This document shows positions 51,143 to 60,389 of a DNA stretch of 64,000 nt, in pieces. Location of the stretch: positions 186,001 to 250,000 of the forward strand of contig NZ_BLRH01000034.1 of assembly GCF_025996515.1 (NCBI RefSeq), read 5' to 3'. Under the pieces are notes generated by a model, which searched no databases, was not told the origin of the DNA, and saw only the letters and a list, made by a program, of their open reading frames with translations. Made by a program: the position numbers and the translations under genes. The DNA is from Rhizohabitans arisaemae (GTDB lineage: Bacteria; Actinomycetota; Actinomycetes; Streptosporangiales; Streptosporangiaceae). The stretch's first letter is position 1. Every line of letters begins with the position of its first letter.

Positions 51143-51874
51143 CTAGCTCAGATGCCGGGTGAAGAACCGGGCCGCGGCGTCCCCCGCGAACTGCGGGACG
51201 CCGGTGTGCCCGCCCATGTTGGCGTGCAGCGTCTTCTCCGTGGAGCCGAAGGCGTCGAACAGGTCCAGGGCCTGCTGCCGGTCGTTCCCTTCGTCGTCCC
51301 ACTGGAGCAGGACGTGCAGCGGAATGGTGACCTGGCGGGCCTCCTCGAACATGGTGCGGGGCACGAAACTCCCGGCGAACAGAACGGCGGCCGAGATGCG
51401 CGGCTCGACCACCGCCAGCCGGATGCCGACGGAGATCACTCCCCCCGAGTACCCGACCGGGCCGTCGATCCCGGGCAGTGAAAGGAGGGCGTCCAGGGTG
51501 GCCTGCCATTCCGGGACAGCCTTTTCGACCAGCGGGAGGACGAGCCGGTCGACGATCTCCTCGTCGACCGGCTCGCCGGCCTCCAGCGCCCGGTGCAGGT
51601 CGGCGCGGGCCTCCTCGGCGGCGGCGGACCGGGGCCGGTCACCGCCCCCGGGGAGCTCGATGGTGGCCGCGGCGAAGCCGTCCGCCGCAGAGTGCCGGGC
51701 CCGGGCCACCAGTCGGGGGTACATCTGGTGCAGTCCGCCGGGGTGGCCGAGCAGGATCAGCGGCACCGGTGCGGATGCGGATCCGGGTGTCCACAGGATG
51801 CCGGGGATCTCGCCGAGGGTGAATTCGCGTTCGAGGACGCCGTCGTCGAGGCGCTGCTCGGAGGTGAATTGCAT
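51143..51874 (-). CDS. Alpha/beta hydrolase (dienelactone-hydrolase-like)
   Basis: 243 residues. LILLGHPGGLHQMYPRLVAR supplies the HPGG oxyanion-hole region, VGYSGGVISVGIRL the G-x-S-x-G nucleophile elbow (Ser in GYSGG), HVLLQWDDEGNDRQQALDLF the acid, and NMGGHTGVPQF the catalytic histidine. There is no signal peptide. The substrate is unknown. It lies downstream of the resolvase in opposite orientation and may be cargo of the Tn3-like element. Confidence 0.88.
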   Translation of the reverse strand: MQFTSEQRLDDGVLEREFTLGEIPGILWTPGSASAPVPLILLGHPGGLHQMYPRLVARARHSAADGFAAATIELPGGGDRPRSAAAEEARADLHRALEAGEPVDEEIVDRLVLPLVEKAVPEWQATLDALLSLPGIDGPVGYSGGVISVGIRLAVVEPRISAAVLFAGSFVPRTMFEEARQVTIPLHVLLQWDDEGNDRQQALDLFDAFGSTEKTLHANMGGHTGVPQFAGDAAARFFTRHLS

Positions 51875-52871
51875 GGTCGTGCCTTTCGGGAGTGCTCGTG
51901 AACGGCGCTCCCGGACGACCTATCGCCCGACCGTGACCCCTGAGGGGAGCACCCATGTCGATACTGCGTTCACGGGTACCACCTCCTCGTTCTTTGGCAC
52001 GGACTCCGGAAAAGTAGCAGTGGTCGCCGTGGTCCGCCAACGGGTTTTGCGGAGGCTCCGTGGCCGGACGCCACGGAGTCACTCAGACCGTGTAGTCACG
52101 GGCCTCGGGCCTGTGCGGTCAATGAGCACCGGAACTGCGGACTTCCTATCCGTGGACGAGATCCTTGGCGTGACTCTTCGTTCCGCTGTTCGTCACCCCC
52201 GAGAGAAGCGCACCACAGCGACCACGGGTCAGGCTGCCGCAAGGTCGAGGCGGGTGTCCATCAGCGCCCCGCCCGCGATACATCGCCAGCTCCTCGCACA
52301 CTGCCGGCCCCTCGACGGCAGCGCCCAGGGTACCCCTGCGGCCCCGGCGCAGCGCGAGGCCCGCCGCGAGTACGAGAGCCGCGTCAACGCCCTCCCAGCG
52401 GCTACAGCCGGACCATGATCGTTTTTGCCGACAACCGCTGTACCGATGTTCCCCAAGGCCGTTGGTGTTCCGCGTCGGCAAGTCTTCCTCGCCGAAGGTC
52501 CATGACCTGGGATGAGGAATCTTGAGAGGCGAGTTCTGGGGAGAACGGGGCTGATTTTGAGCGATGGTCAGGATTCTGCTGCCATTCGATCTTGCCCAAA
52601 TATCTGAATGCGGTGGTTAAGTCTGAACATCGATTTGATCGAAGGAATCACGAAGTGGCCGCTGTGATGCACCAATAGATGTCAAGCCATTGCGGGACGG
52701 GCGGGTTCGGTGCCGGGCCGCCTCGGTGGCCTGCCGGTCAGCATCGCCATACGCGGGGGCTCGCCTTCGGCGACTTCTGGGTCTACTCCCTGGTCAAAGC
52801 CCTGACGGGCGTGGGATCGGCCGTCGATCATGGCCATGCCAATTGTTGATCGAATGATCTAACATCTCTTC
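51875..52871. other. 1-kb gap with a second copy of the 45.3-kb repeat
   Basis: No gene is supported. CTTGGCGTGACTCTTCG (52164-52180) matches CTTGGCGTGACTTTCG of 45323-45338 except for one inserted C, with similar flanks (GAGATC/GAGCTC before, TTCC/TCCC after). The last 350 bp are comparatively AT-rich and may hold the promoter of the large secreted-protein gene. Confidence 0.4.
52164..52180. repeat. Imperfect copy of the transposon-end-like repeat
   Basis: Read on the minus strand (GCGGAACGAAGAGTCACGCC and onward) it matches the inward sequence at the left site (GGGGATCGAAAGTCACGCCA) at about 19 of 23 aligned positions. If real, the element would span about 45285-52186 and include the transposase, GNAT halves, resolvase and hydrolase. 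Confidence 0.4.
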
Positions 52872-55800
52872 GTGATCATCAGATCCCGTAGGAGCCGTGT
52901 GTTATCCCGGCTACTCACTGCAGCATTGTCGCTGCTCGTCATGGTGGGGCTGCTTCTAGCGCCCCCCATCACCGCCTCCGCTACCTCGACTTCGAGTTCC
53001 GCCGTTCTGACGCCGCCTATCGATCTGGCGGACATGTGGGGCACGTACGGCAACGCCGGTGGCCATTGGACCGGCGGCGATGCCACCGTCTCGGTGCCGC
53101 TGCCCGACGGCCGTACCGCGTGGATCTTCTCCGACACCTTTCTCGGCAGCGTCAACGCCGACTTCTCGCGTCCCAGGGATGCGCCGTTCGTGCGGAACTC
53201 ACTGGTCGTCCAGAACGGGTCGACCCTCGGGCCGACGCTGCACGGGGGCACCGCCGCCGCGCCGGCGTCGCTGGTCGACACCGACCAGTCGCCTGATGAC
53301 TTCTTCTGGGTGGGTGACGGCACGGTCGAGGGCGGCACGCTCAAGGTCATCTACGGCCGCTACCTCAACACCGGTGAGGGTCCTCCGCTCGGTTTCAGGC
53401 GCGAGGGCACCGTGCTGGCCACTTTCAGCCTGCCCGACCTGCGGGTGACCTCGGTCCGGTCCTTGCCCGTCAGCGCCTCCATGTCCTGGGGTTCGGCGCT
53501 GATGGAAGACGGCGCTCACACCTACATCTACGGCAGTGAGTACGCCGGTGGCGCCAAGTTCGTCCACTTGGCCAGGGCCGGCGCCGGTGATCTCGGCGGT
53601 CCGTGGGAGTTCTGGACCGGCAGCGGCTGGTCCGCCAAGGAGAGTGACTCCGCGCGGCTGCTCAGCGGGGTCGGCGAGGGCATGTCGGTCAGCAAGATCG
53701 GCAACCAGTACGTGATGGTCACGCAGGAGAACAACGATGTGTTCAGCAGTTGGATCGTGGCGTATGCGGCCAGTTCGCCGACCGGGCCGTTCACCGGGCC
53801 GAGGTACCTGCATGAGGCGCCTGAGCCGGAGGTCAGCAACCGGCGGCAGTTCATCTATGTTGCCCGCCATCACCCGCATCTGTCCGACCCGGGCAAGTTG
53901 CTGCTGACCTACGACGTCAACGCCTGGCAACCCGACGACCTGTTCGCGGACGCCCGGGTCTACCGGCCGCGCTTCGTCGAGGTGTCGTGGCCGCCGGCCG
54001 TACCCGATCCGTCGAAACTGCCGGGCACGCCGACGAATGTAAGCGTGCGGATGGCCGGTGACGGCGTCGCGCACCTCACCTGGACGGCGCCGCCGGGCAC
54101 CGGGCTCAACTACTGGGTGTACCGGAAGAACCTGACGCTCGGGCAGACGCACTTCACCAGGACCGGCAACCCTGCCACGGAGACCCGCTACGGTGACCCG
54201 TTCCTGCGCGACGGCCACACCTACGCGTACCAGGTGCGGGCCATCAGCGCCTCCGGACATGAGGGACCGGTGTCGAACACCGTCACCACCGAGACCCGCA
54301 AGACCGTGCCGCCCGCCCCCGCCGGACTGGCCGCGCAGCCGGGCGTGGCCGGTGATGTGACGCTGACCTGGAACGCCTCCGACCCCGGTGTCACCTACCG
54401 CCTCTACCAGCGGGACGTGAGCGCGGGCGAGACGATGTTCACCGAAAGCGCGCTGGATGACCCGTTCATCCGGTCCGCGACGGTGAAGGATCTCATCGCC
54501 ACGCACATCTACGAGTTCAAGGTCACCGCGGTCAACGAGATCGGCGAGAGTTCGCCGTCGAACCTGGTCCGAGCGACGGTCGTGTTCACCCCGCCGGGCG
54601 CGCCGGGTAACCTAACCGCCGACGCGCAAAACGACGGCTCGGTGAAACTCACCTGGGGCGCAGTCACGGGCGCGGCCCGCTACTGGGTACGGCTGCGCGA
54701 CGTGTCCGCGGGCGCCACCGACTTCACCAAGATCGACCTGCCGGTCCACGGCACCACTACCACGCTCACCCAGTTGCTGAGCGGAAACACCTACGAGTTC
54801 AAGGTCACCGCGGGCAACGACGGTGGTGAAGGCCCGGCGAGCAACGTGGCCAGAGCCACCGCCAAAATCGCCCTGCCCGGCGCGCCGACCGGGCTCACGG
54901 CTACTGCACAGGCCGATGGCTCGGTCAAACTGTCGTGGACGGCTGTGGCAAAGGCAAGGACATACTGGGTCTACCGCCGCGACGTCACCTTCGGCCACGC
55001 CCAGTTCTCCCGCTACCACCTGCCCACGACGGACACCAGCGCTGTTATCGGCGATCTACTCAACGGCAGCACCTACGAGTTCAAGGTGACCGCGGTGGGC
55101 GACGGCGGCGAGGGGCCAGCCGGCGCGGTCGTCAGTGCCGTCTCACGCGTCACTCCGCCCCTCGCCCCCACCGGGCTGAGCGCCGTGCCCGGCGATGGCA
55201 CGGTACGGCTGACCTGGACCGCGGCCGTTGGAGCCAGCATGTACTGGGTCTACCAGCGCGACGTCACCGCAGGCGAGACCACCTTCACCAAACTGGCCTA
55301 CCCCGCCGGACAACCCTCAGCCGACCTGCGCGGACTGACCAACGGTCACACCTACCAATACAAGGTGACCAGCGTCAACGACGCCGGCGAGGGCCCGGCC
55401 GGCGCCGTCGTCAGCGTGACCCCCAAACCACCCGCCCCGGGCAAGGTCACCGGCGTCAGCGCCCAGCCCCAACCCGACGGCACCGTCAAACTCACCTGGA
55501 CCGCCATCAACGGCGCGTTCTACTGGGTGTCCTACCGGGACGTCACCGCCGGCCAGACCGCCTACACGCGGCTGGAGTTCCCGGCCACCACGAACAGCGC
55601 GCACATCGGCCCGTTCACCGGCGGCCACATCTACGACTTCCAGATCACAGCCAACAACTCCGGCGGCGACGGCCCGCCGTCCGACCCGGTACGCGTCACC
55701 GTCCTCGGCAGCGCGGCACTCGGCAAGGTTTCCCTGCCCGATCCGGCGGCCGCCAAGTCCGCAAAGGTGGCGAAGGCTACGACGACGGCGGCGCTCCCGC

Positions 55801-57035
55801 AGCCCCCCACGAACCTGCGCGTGATCGAACGTACTCCGCACTATGTCAATCTGAGCTGGGATCGGAGCCCTTCGGAGCCTGTCTATTACTGGGTCCAGTT
55901 CCGGTCCGTCGGCCGCTCCGAGTGGTACAACCTGACCTATCCGACACTCAGTTCCACCTACAAGGTGGGTAAGCCACTGTGGCCGGGCTTCCAATACGAG
56001 TTCCGTGTCGTGGCCGAGAACCAGACCGGTGCCTCCAGCCCGTCGAACACGGTCCGCTCAGCGCTCGGCGGCTCGCCGCCACCCGCACCCACCGGTCTCA
56101 GGGTGGGCAGCACCGGCAACGGCGTGCAGTTGCTCTGGACGGAGACCGCCGCTGACGATTTCTACTGGGTGGAGTTCAAGTCGACCGGCACCGGCACCTG
56201 GTACCGGTTCCCGTGGCCGGCCATCAACCGCCAGGCGAACGTCGGCTGGCCATTGTGGCGTGGGTACTCCTACGACTTCCGGGTGGTCGCGGTCAACCGC
56301 GACGGCGACAGCCCCCCGAGCGCCCCGGTCTCTGCAGCGCCGGATTACCCCAAGCCCGAGCCGTCCAGCAGGATCTATCGGGACGAGCCCGGACCTGGCT
56401 CGAGCCGGATTGCCTGGGAGAGCAGCCCGACTCCAGGCGTCGTGTACTGGCTGTACTACCGGCCTTCAGGAGGCGGATCCTGGGCCAAGGCCCGGTTCCC
56501 CATCATCGGTACCGAGGTGACGCTGAGGTACCTGCCCCACGGCAGCTATGAGGTCAGGGTCACCGCTGCCAATATGAGCGGCGAAAGCCCACCCACCCCC
56601 ACGGAGACCGTGACCCTGAAGCCGTCCAAACCAGTGATGCTGGCCCTGCTCACGGAGAACTCCGCTGCGGGCTGGGCACGGTGGAAGAAGCTCAGTCACG
56701 ATAACTACTACGACAGGGGTTACGACTGGAACATGTCCACCGACTACTGCTCGAAGAGCGTCGACCAGCCGATCCTCAGCTTCGCTCCCTGGCAGCGGGT
56801 CGACTGGCGTGAACCGTGCGCCCGGCACGACTTTGGTTACCGCAACTACAAGGAGATGCGCCGCTTCGACTACAGCCGGAAGGTGCGCCTGGACGTAATG
56901 TTCCTCAGGGATCTGATGGTCGCCTGCGACGCGCAGATCTTCTTCGCCAACGCCAGGTGCCACGCGCTGGCCCACGTCTACTTCAAGACCGTCCGGCAAT
57001 GGAACGAGGACGGGAACTTCGACCCCGAGCTGTGA
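52872..57035 (+). CDS. Secreted propeller-like / nine FN3 / phospholipase A2 protein
   Basis: 1387 residues. The signal peptide is basic (MIIRSRRSR) then hydrophobic, with cleavage near TASA|TS (residue 37). Residues 40-375 resemble DUF4185/DUF5005 five-bladed propeller domains (GHWTGGDATVSVPLPDGRTA, FVRNSLVVQNGS, FFWVGDGTVEGGTLKV). Nine fibronectin type III repeats follow (about 383-1250), each with a YWVY/YWVxxRDV strand and a TYEFKVTAxNxxGEGPxS end. The last 135 residues match secreted actinobacterial phospholipase A2: STDYCSKSVDQP, then PCARHDFGYRNYK with the catalytic HD pair, and four cysteines. It probably binds a surface polymer and hydrolyses phospholipids there. GTG 52899 has a better ribosome site (GGAG) and is an alternative start. 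Confidence 0.88.
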   Translation: MIIRSRRSRVLSRLLTAALSLLVMVGLLLAPPITASATSTSSSAVLTPPIDLADMWGTYGNAGGHWTGGDATVSVPLPDGRTAWIFSDTFLGSVNADFSRPRDAPFVRNSLVVQNGSTLGPTLHGGTAAAPASLVDTDQSPDDFFWVGDGTVEGGTLKVIYGRYLNTGEGPPLGFRREGTVLATFSLPDLRVTSVRSLPVSASMSWGSALMEDGAHTYIYGSEYAGGAKFVHLARAGAGDLGGPWEFWTGSGWSAKESDSARLLSGVGEGMSVSKIGNQYVMVTQENNDVFSSWIVAYAASSPTGPFTGPRYLHEAPEPEVSNRRQFIYVARHHPHLSDPGKLLLTYDVNAWQPDDLFADARVYRPRFVEVSWPPAVPDPSKLPGTPTNVSVRMAGDGVAHLTWTAPPGTGLNYWVYRKNLTLGQTHFTRTGNPATETRYGDPFLRDGHTYAYQVRAISASGHEGPVSNTVTTETRKTVPPAPAGLAAQPGVAGDVTLTWNASDPGVTYRLYQRDVSAGETMFTESALDDPFIRSATVKDLIATHIYEFKVTAVNEIGESSPSNLVRATVVFTPPGAPGNLTADAQNDGSVKLTWGAVTGAARYWVRLRDVSAGATDFTKIDLPVHGTTTTLTQLLSGNTYEFKVTAGNDGGEGPASNVARATAKIALPGAPTGLTATAQADGSVKLSWTAVAKARTYWVYRRDVTFGHAQFSRYHLPTTDTSAVIGDLLNGSTYEFKVTAVGDGGEGPAGAVVSAVSRVTPPLAPTGLSAVPGDGTVRLTWTAAVGASMYWVYQRDVTAGETTFTKLAYPAGQPSADLRGLTNGHTYQYKVTSVNDAGEGPAGAVVSVTPKPPAPGKVTGVSAQPQPDGTVKLTWTAINGAFYWVSYRDVTAGQTAYTRLEFPATTNSAHIGPFTGGHIYDFQITANNSGGDGPPSDPVRVTVLGSAALGKVSLPDPAAAKSAKVAKATTTAALPQPPTNLRVIERTPHYVNLSWDRSPSEPVYYWVQFRSVGRSEWYNLTYPTLSSTYKVGKPLWPGFQYEFRVVAENQTGASSPSNTVRSALGGSPPPAPTGLRVGSTGNGVQLLWTETAADDFYWVEFKSTGTGTWYRFPWPAINRQANVGWPLWRGYSYDFRVVAVNRDGDSPPSAPVSAAPDYPKPEPSSRIYRDEPGPGSSRIAWESSPTPGVVYWLYYRPSGGGSWAKARFPIIGTEVTLRYLPHGSYEVRVTAANMSGESPPTPTETVTLKPSKPVMLALLTENSAAGWARWKKLSHDNYYDRGYDWNMSTDYCSKSVDQPILSFAPWQRVDWREPCARHDFGYRNYKEMRRFDYSRKVRLDVMFLRDLMVACDAQIFFANARCHALAHVYFKTVRQWNEDGNFDPEL

Positions 57036-57041
57036 GTGAAC

Positions 57042-57070
57042 GCCGGTCCCGGCAGCACGCCGGGACCGGC
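57042..57070. terminator. Hairpin after the secreted PLA2 gene
   Basis: GCCGGTCCCGGC (57042-57053), loop AGCAC, GCCGGGACCGGC (57059-57070): a perfect 12-bp stem seven bases after the stop codon. Confidence 0.8.
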
Positions 57071-57114
57071 TCCCCCGCGGAAGACCACGTAATGAACCCA
57101 CTCGGTCGCCCCCG

Positions 57115-57300
57115 CCCTTGTGGGCCGCCCACCGTGAAGGGCCTGAAGACCGGCTCGCCGCCCTCGGCCCGGTCGTCAACGTCGTCGCGCTGTGGAACAG
57201 CTCATACCTGTCCGCAATCGTCGATCATTTGTGTGCCCAGGGCATCCCGATTGAGGGTGAGGACGTCGCCCGGCCCAGCCTTATCCTCAGCGAGAAGGGC
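57115..57300 (+). pseudogene. Tn3-family transposase fragment
   Basis: WAAHREGPEDRLAALGPVVN, VVALWNSSYLSAIVDHLCAQ, GIPIEGEDVARPS: about 60 residues from near the C-terminus of a Tn3-type transposase (REGQEDQLAALGLVVNAVVLWN in the family). Truncated at both ends. Confidence 0.7.
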
Positions 57301-57380
57301 ATCCGCCGGGGCGGACTCTCCGGGGCCGCTGCAGCCCGACCGCCCCGCCGCCCGTCCCGGATCCCCGTCGCCGCCGGTCG

Positions 57381-57770
57381 CTACCCGAGGCGACCGTGAC
57401 CTTCGGCGCGGAGCCGGTTGCGGGTGCGCATCAGGATCCGGCCGAGCATGTTCCTGCCGGTCCCGGGCCCTGCCGCGGCCCCAGTGGTGGTCGGTGCCGG
57501 TGTCCTCGACGATCTCCTCGTCGGCGGTGGACACCAGGATGCCGCGGATGTCCGCATGCGCCTGGAACTTGGTTGCCACGGCACGTCGCATCACGTCGTC
57601 TTTGACACGCTCCCAGTCCCGCCGCAGCGGTCTGGAGGGGTCGCGGCCCGGCCCGGCTCGGCGGCACGCAGCGGCGTGCGGGCCCGGCGGATGAGATCCG
57701 CATGGCGGGTGCCGACGAACTTCTGGGCCTGGAAGTGGTGCTCCGAGGTCGGCCGCTGGTGCCCGTCGAG
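57381..57770 (-). pseudogene. NADAR-family protein, frameshifted and truncated
   Basis: In order, but in three frames: PTSEHHFQAQKFVGTRHADL; RRDWERVKDDVMRRAVATKF, QAHADIRGILVSTADEEIVE; GTGRNMLGRILMRTRNRLRA. This is the NADAR (YbiA-like, riboflavin-intermediate or ADP-ribose-related N-glycosidase) fold, lacking the first third. Two frameshifts separate the blocks, so it is inactive. Confidence 0.75.
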
Positions 57771-57900
57771 TCGGTTCTGCACGGACACCACGAAGCGCAG
57801 CCCGCCGGCGGAGGCGATCTGGCCGCTGCCCCAGGACTTGCCGATGTCCAGGTTCGCCTGGGCGGCGATGAGGCGGGCGTAACTGAAAGCGAGCGACGTC
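57771..57900 (-). pseudogene. Tn3-family transposase internal fragment
   Basis: YARLIAAQANLDIGKSWGSG, QIASAGGLRFVVSVQNRLDG: the segment of Tn3 transposases around the first catalytic Asp (ARLVxAQ...WGGGxVASxDGxRFVVPV), with the Asp replaced by Gly (ASAGG). It is fused directly to the NADAR remnant, so a recombination event joined them. Confidence 0.65.
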
Positions 57901-58357
57901 GGCTTGGAGTTCCTCACCGGGGAGCTGAAGGGCTCGCACGATCCGTCCGGCATCGTGTTCGGGGACGCGGCGGCGGTCTTTGGGCTGATCGATGCCGGGT
58001 CACGCGACCACCCATGTGGTGTTACCGGTCCCGCCGGTCAATCCGATTCCGGAGCCATCGGAGCCACGTTCTTAGCTTGTACATGCGAAGAACGGGCCGG
58101 AGGGTTCTCTCTCCGGCCCGTTCGGGTTGTCCGTACCGCTGCCAGATGCTCCGGTGGGGCACCGGGGGAGTGGCGGCTCCGCCGCTGCCTCGCTGTGCCG
58201 CTGTTCCCCCGTGAGTCTGCCCTCGGCTTGCCGTACGGCCGGCGGCAGTGGTTGATCGGGCGGTGGCGGCTGCTGCTCGGGCCTCGATCGAAGAGGGATT
58301 CACACACTGCCCAGCGACTCGAAGAGCTTCAGGTGACACGAACCGGATCACGGGACA
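57901..58357. other. Non-coding gap
   Basis: No gene is supported between the Tn3 scrap and the hydrolase. The only clear structure is the hairpin at 58090-58123. Confidence 0.4.
58090..58123. terminator. Hairpin GAACGGGCCGGAG / CTCCGGCCCGTTC
   Basis: Perfect 13-bp arms (58090-58102 and 58111-58123) with an 8-base loop, about 230 bp beyond the end of the minus-strand hydrolase gene. A terminator or mobile hairpin. Confidence 0.55.
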
Positions 58358-59308
58358 CTAGACGGCATCCTGCTGTTCCAGCCACTTTAGAATCGCCTGG
58401 TTTGCTTCTTCCGGCTTTTCTTGCTGAATCCAATGACCACAATCCAGATTGACCACTTCCACATTGGGCACGAACTCTGTCAGATTTTCAGACCTCACGA
58501 CCACATCCCGATCGCCGTAGATCATGAGTGCAGGCTGTTGGATGATCGGGTCCACGTCCGCCAAGAGGTGCCAGTTTCGGTCGAGATTTCTGTACCAGTT
58601 TATGCTGCTCGTGAACCCTGATGATTCGAAGGCGGAGACGAAAACAGCAAGTTCGCTGTCGCTCATTACGGGCTCGCCGAGTGGTGTTTCCGCTCTGGCG
58701 ATATTGATCAACGCCATACCTGGCTGAGGCTCTTTGGGGGGCTCGTTCTTCCGATATGTGTTGCGAAGGAGCTGGAGTGTGTTCTCTTCGAACACGGCGT
58801 CCGCGACGCCTGGCTGTCGATTGAAGTGGACGATATAGAAGTCGCCGCCAAGCATCTCTTCCATGAACTCGACCCAGGGCTTTTCTCCGCGCTCGAAGTA
58901 GGGAACGCTGAGGTTGATCACCTTATTTACACGGCTCGGATGCAATAGGGTCAGCCCCCAAACGACAAAGGCACCCCAATCATGACCGACAAAGGTGGCA
59001 TCTTCGTATCCGTAGTGATCGAGAAGTGCGATGAGATCACCCGACAGGTGTTCAAGGTCATAGTCTGTTACTTCGGTCGGACGGGATGAGTTGCCATAAC
59101 CCCGCTGGTTCGGGACGATGACATGGTAGCCCGCTGCGGCAAGGGCGGGCACCTGATGGCGCCAAGAAAAGGCATGCTCCGGCCAGCCATGACAGAGTAC
59201 GATGGGTTTTCCTGAATTTTGTCGGCCTGCTTCAAAGACTTCAAGTTCCACACCGTTGACTGAAATAAGGGTGGGCTTGGGGAAATCGGCTGGATTAAAC
59301 ACTGTCAT
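58358..59308 (-). CDS. Epoxide-hydrolase-like alpha/beta hydrolase, low GC
   Basis: 316 residues: oxyanion motif HGWPE (40-44), nucleophile D110 in VGHDWGAFVVWGL, charge-relay acid in MIYGDRDVVV and histidine in LDCGHWIQQEKPEEA. HGWPE with GHDWG is typical of epoxide hydrolases and fluoroacetate-dehalogenase relatives. The DNA is visibly poorer in GC than all neighbours, with many A/T-ending codons, indicating recent acquisition from a lower-GC organism. GAGAGGGA precedes the ATG. It is divergent from a WYL regulator. Confidence 0.92.
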   Translation of the reverse strand: MTVFNPADFPKPTLISVNGVELEVFEAGRQNSGKPIVLCHGWPEHAFSWRHQVPALAAAGYHVIVPNQRGYGNSSRPTEVTDYDLEHLSGDLIALLDHYGYEDATFVGHDWGAFVVWGLTLLHPSRVNKVINLSVPYFERGEKPWVEFMEEMLGGDFYIVHFNRQPGVADAVFEENTLQLLRNTYRKNEPPKEPQPGMALINIARAETPLGEPVMSDSELAVFVSAFESSGFTSSINWYRNLDRNWHLLADVDPIIQQPALMIYGDRDVVVRSENLTEFVPNVEVVNLDCGHWIQQEKPEEANQAILKWLEQQDAV

Positions 59309-59378
59309 TGCATTCCCTCTCTGTCTTCTCGGGGTGATCAGGCCTCGTCGGTGAGGTCATGTCGTCATCTTGCCACCT

Positions 59379-59403
59379 AAACCGGTCACCTCATGACCGG
59401 TTT
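59379..59403. promoter_or_regulatory. AAACCGGTCA-N5-TGACCGGTTT palindrome
   Basis: Perfect 10-bp arms (59379-59388 and 59394-59403) end 21 bp before the WYL regulator start and lie 71 bp from the divergent hydrolase start. Probably the regulator's operator. Confidence 0.75.
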
Positions 59404-59423
59404 CTCGTGAAAGTGTTGTCGGC

Positions 59424-60371
59424 ATGCGAACCGACCGGCTGGTGGCCATCCTCCTCTTGCTGCAACGGCGCGAGCAGGTGACGGCGGCAGAGGTCGCCCA
59501 AGAGCTGAAGATCTCCGAGCGCACCGCCCGCCGCGACCTCGACGCCCTGGCCATGGCCGGGGTGCCCGTGTACTCCATGCAGGGCCGAGGCGGCGGCTGG
59601 CGCCTCGTGGGCGGCGCCCGTACCGACCTGTCCGGGTTGACCGCGAGTGAGGCCCGCGCCCTGTTCCTGGTCGCCGGCCAGGCTTCGGCTGCGACGCCGG
59701 CCGTGAAAGCAGCACTGCGCAAGCTCGTCCATGCCCTGCCGGAGCCCTTCCGAGTGCAGGCCGAGGCAGCGGCGTCGTCGCTGGTCGTGGACCCGCAACG
59801 ATGGGGGTCGAGTCGGGTCGAGCACCGACCGCCTCGCTTCCTCGACGAACTCCAGGACGCGGTGATCCGCGGCGTCCAGGTGCGGCTCGGCTACGTCGAC
59901 CGCAAAGGCGCCGAAACCGAGAGAACCGTCCACCCGCTGGGCATCGTCGCCAAAGGTCCGTCGTGGTACCTCGTCTCCAACACCGAGGCCGGCCGGCGGA
60001 CCTTCCGGATCGACCGCGTGTCGTCCGCCGACCCGACCGGCGATCCCGTCCAACGCCCCGAGGACTTCGACCTTGCCGAGAGCTGGCGCGAGATCGCCGA
60101 CGAGGTCGACCGCAAGCGAACGCCTCTCGAGATCCAGGCGGTGTGCGCGCCCCACGGGATAGGCCTGCTCCGGATGGCGCTGGGCGATCGGCTCGAGGTG
60201 GGAGGTTCCACGGCCGACGGCCGCATCGAGGTCGTGATCCGCGGCCACAACGAGTACATGCTCGCCGGCGAGCTTGCCTGGCTGGTCGAATGGCTCGAGG
60301 TGACCGGCCCTCCGGGCGTGCGGCACCACCTGGCCTCGATCGGCAACGCGCTCGTCGAGCGATACGGCTGA
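59424..60371 (+). CDS. YafY-type HTH/WYL-domain regulator
   Basis: 315 residues. The helix-turn-helix is TDRLVAILLLLQRREQVTAA, then VAQELKISERTARRDLDALA, and the wing VYSMQGRGGGWRLV. The WYL core is GIVAKGPSWYLVSNTEAGRR, with W-Y-L intact. The C-terminal WCX domain ends at VERYG. Its own codons are high-GC, unlike the divergent hydrolase, so the pair may have been assembled after transfer of the hydrolase. Confidence 0.92.
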   Translation: MRTDRLVAILLLLQRREQVTAAEVAQELKISERTARRDLDALAMAGVPVYSMQGRGGGWRLVGGARTDLSGLTASEARALFLVAGQASAATPAVKAALRKLVHALPEPFRVQAEAAASSLVVDPQRWGSSRVEHRPPRFLDELQDAVIRGVQVRLGYVDRKGAETERTVHPLGIVAKGPSWYLVSNTEAGRRTFRIDRVSSADPTGDPVQRPEDFDLAESWREIADEVDRKRTPLEIQAVCAPHGIGLLRMALGDRLEVGGSTADGRIEVVIRGHNEYMLAGELAWLVEWLEVTGPPGVRHHLASIGNALVERYG

Positions 60372-60389
60372 GACCGTCCCCATCGTGTC

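Noticed and set aside
52146-52481. Minus-strand 111-codon ORF in the gap before the PLA2 gene
   Set aside because: No family resemblance, no ribosome site, and Arg/Gly-rich composition typical of chance frames in GC-rich DNA.
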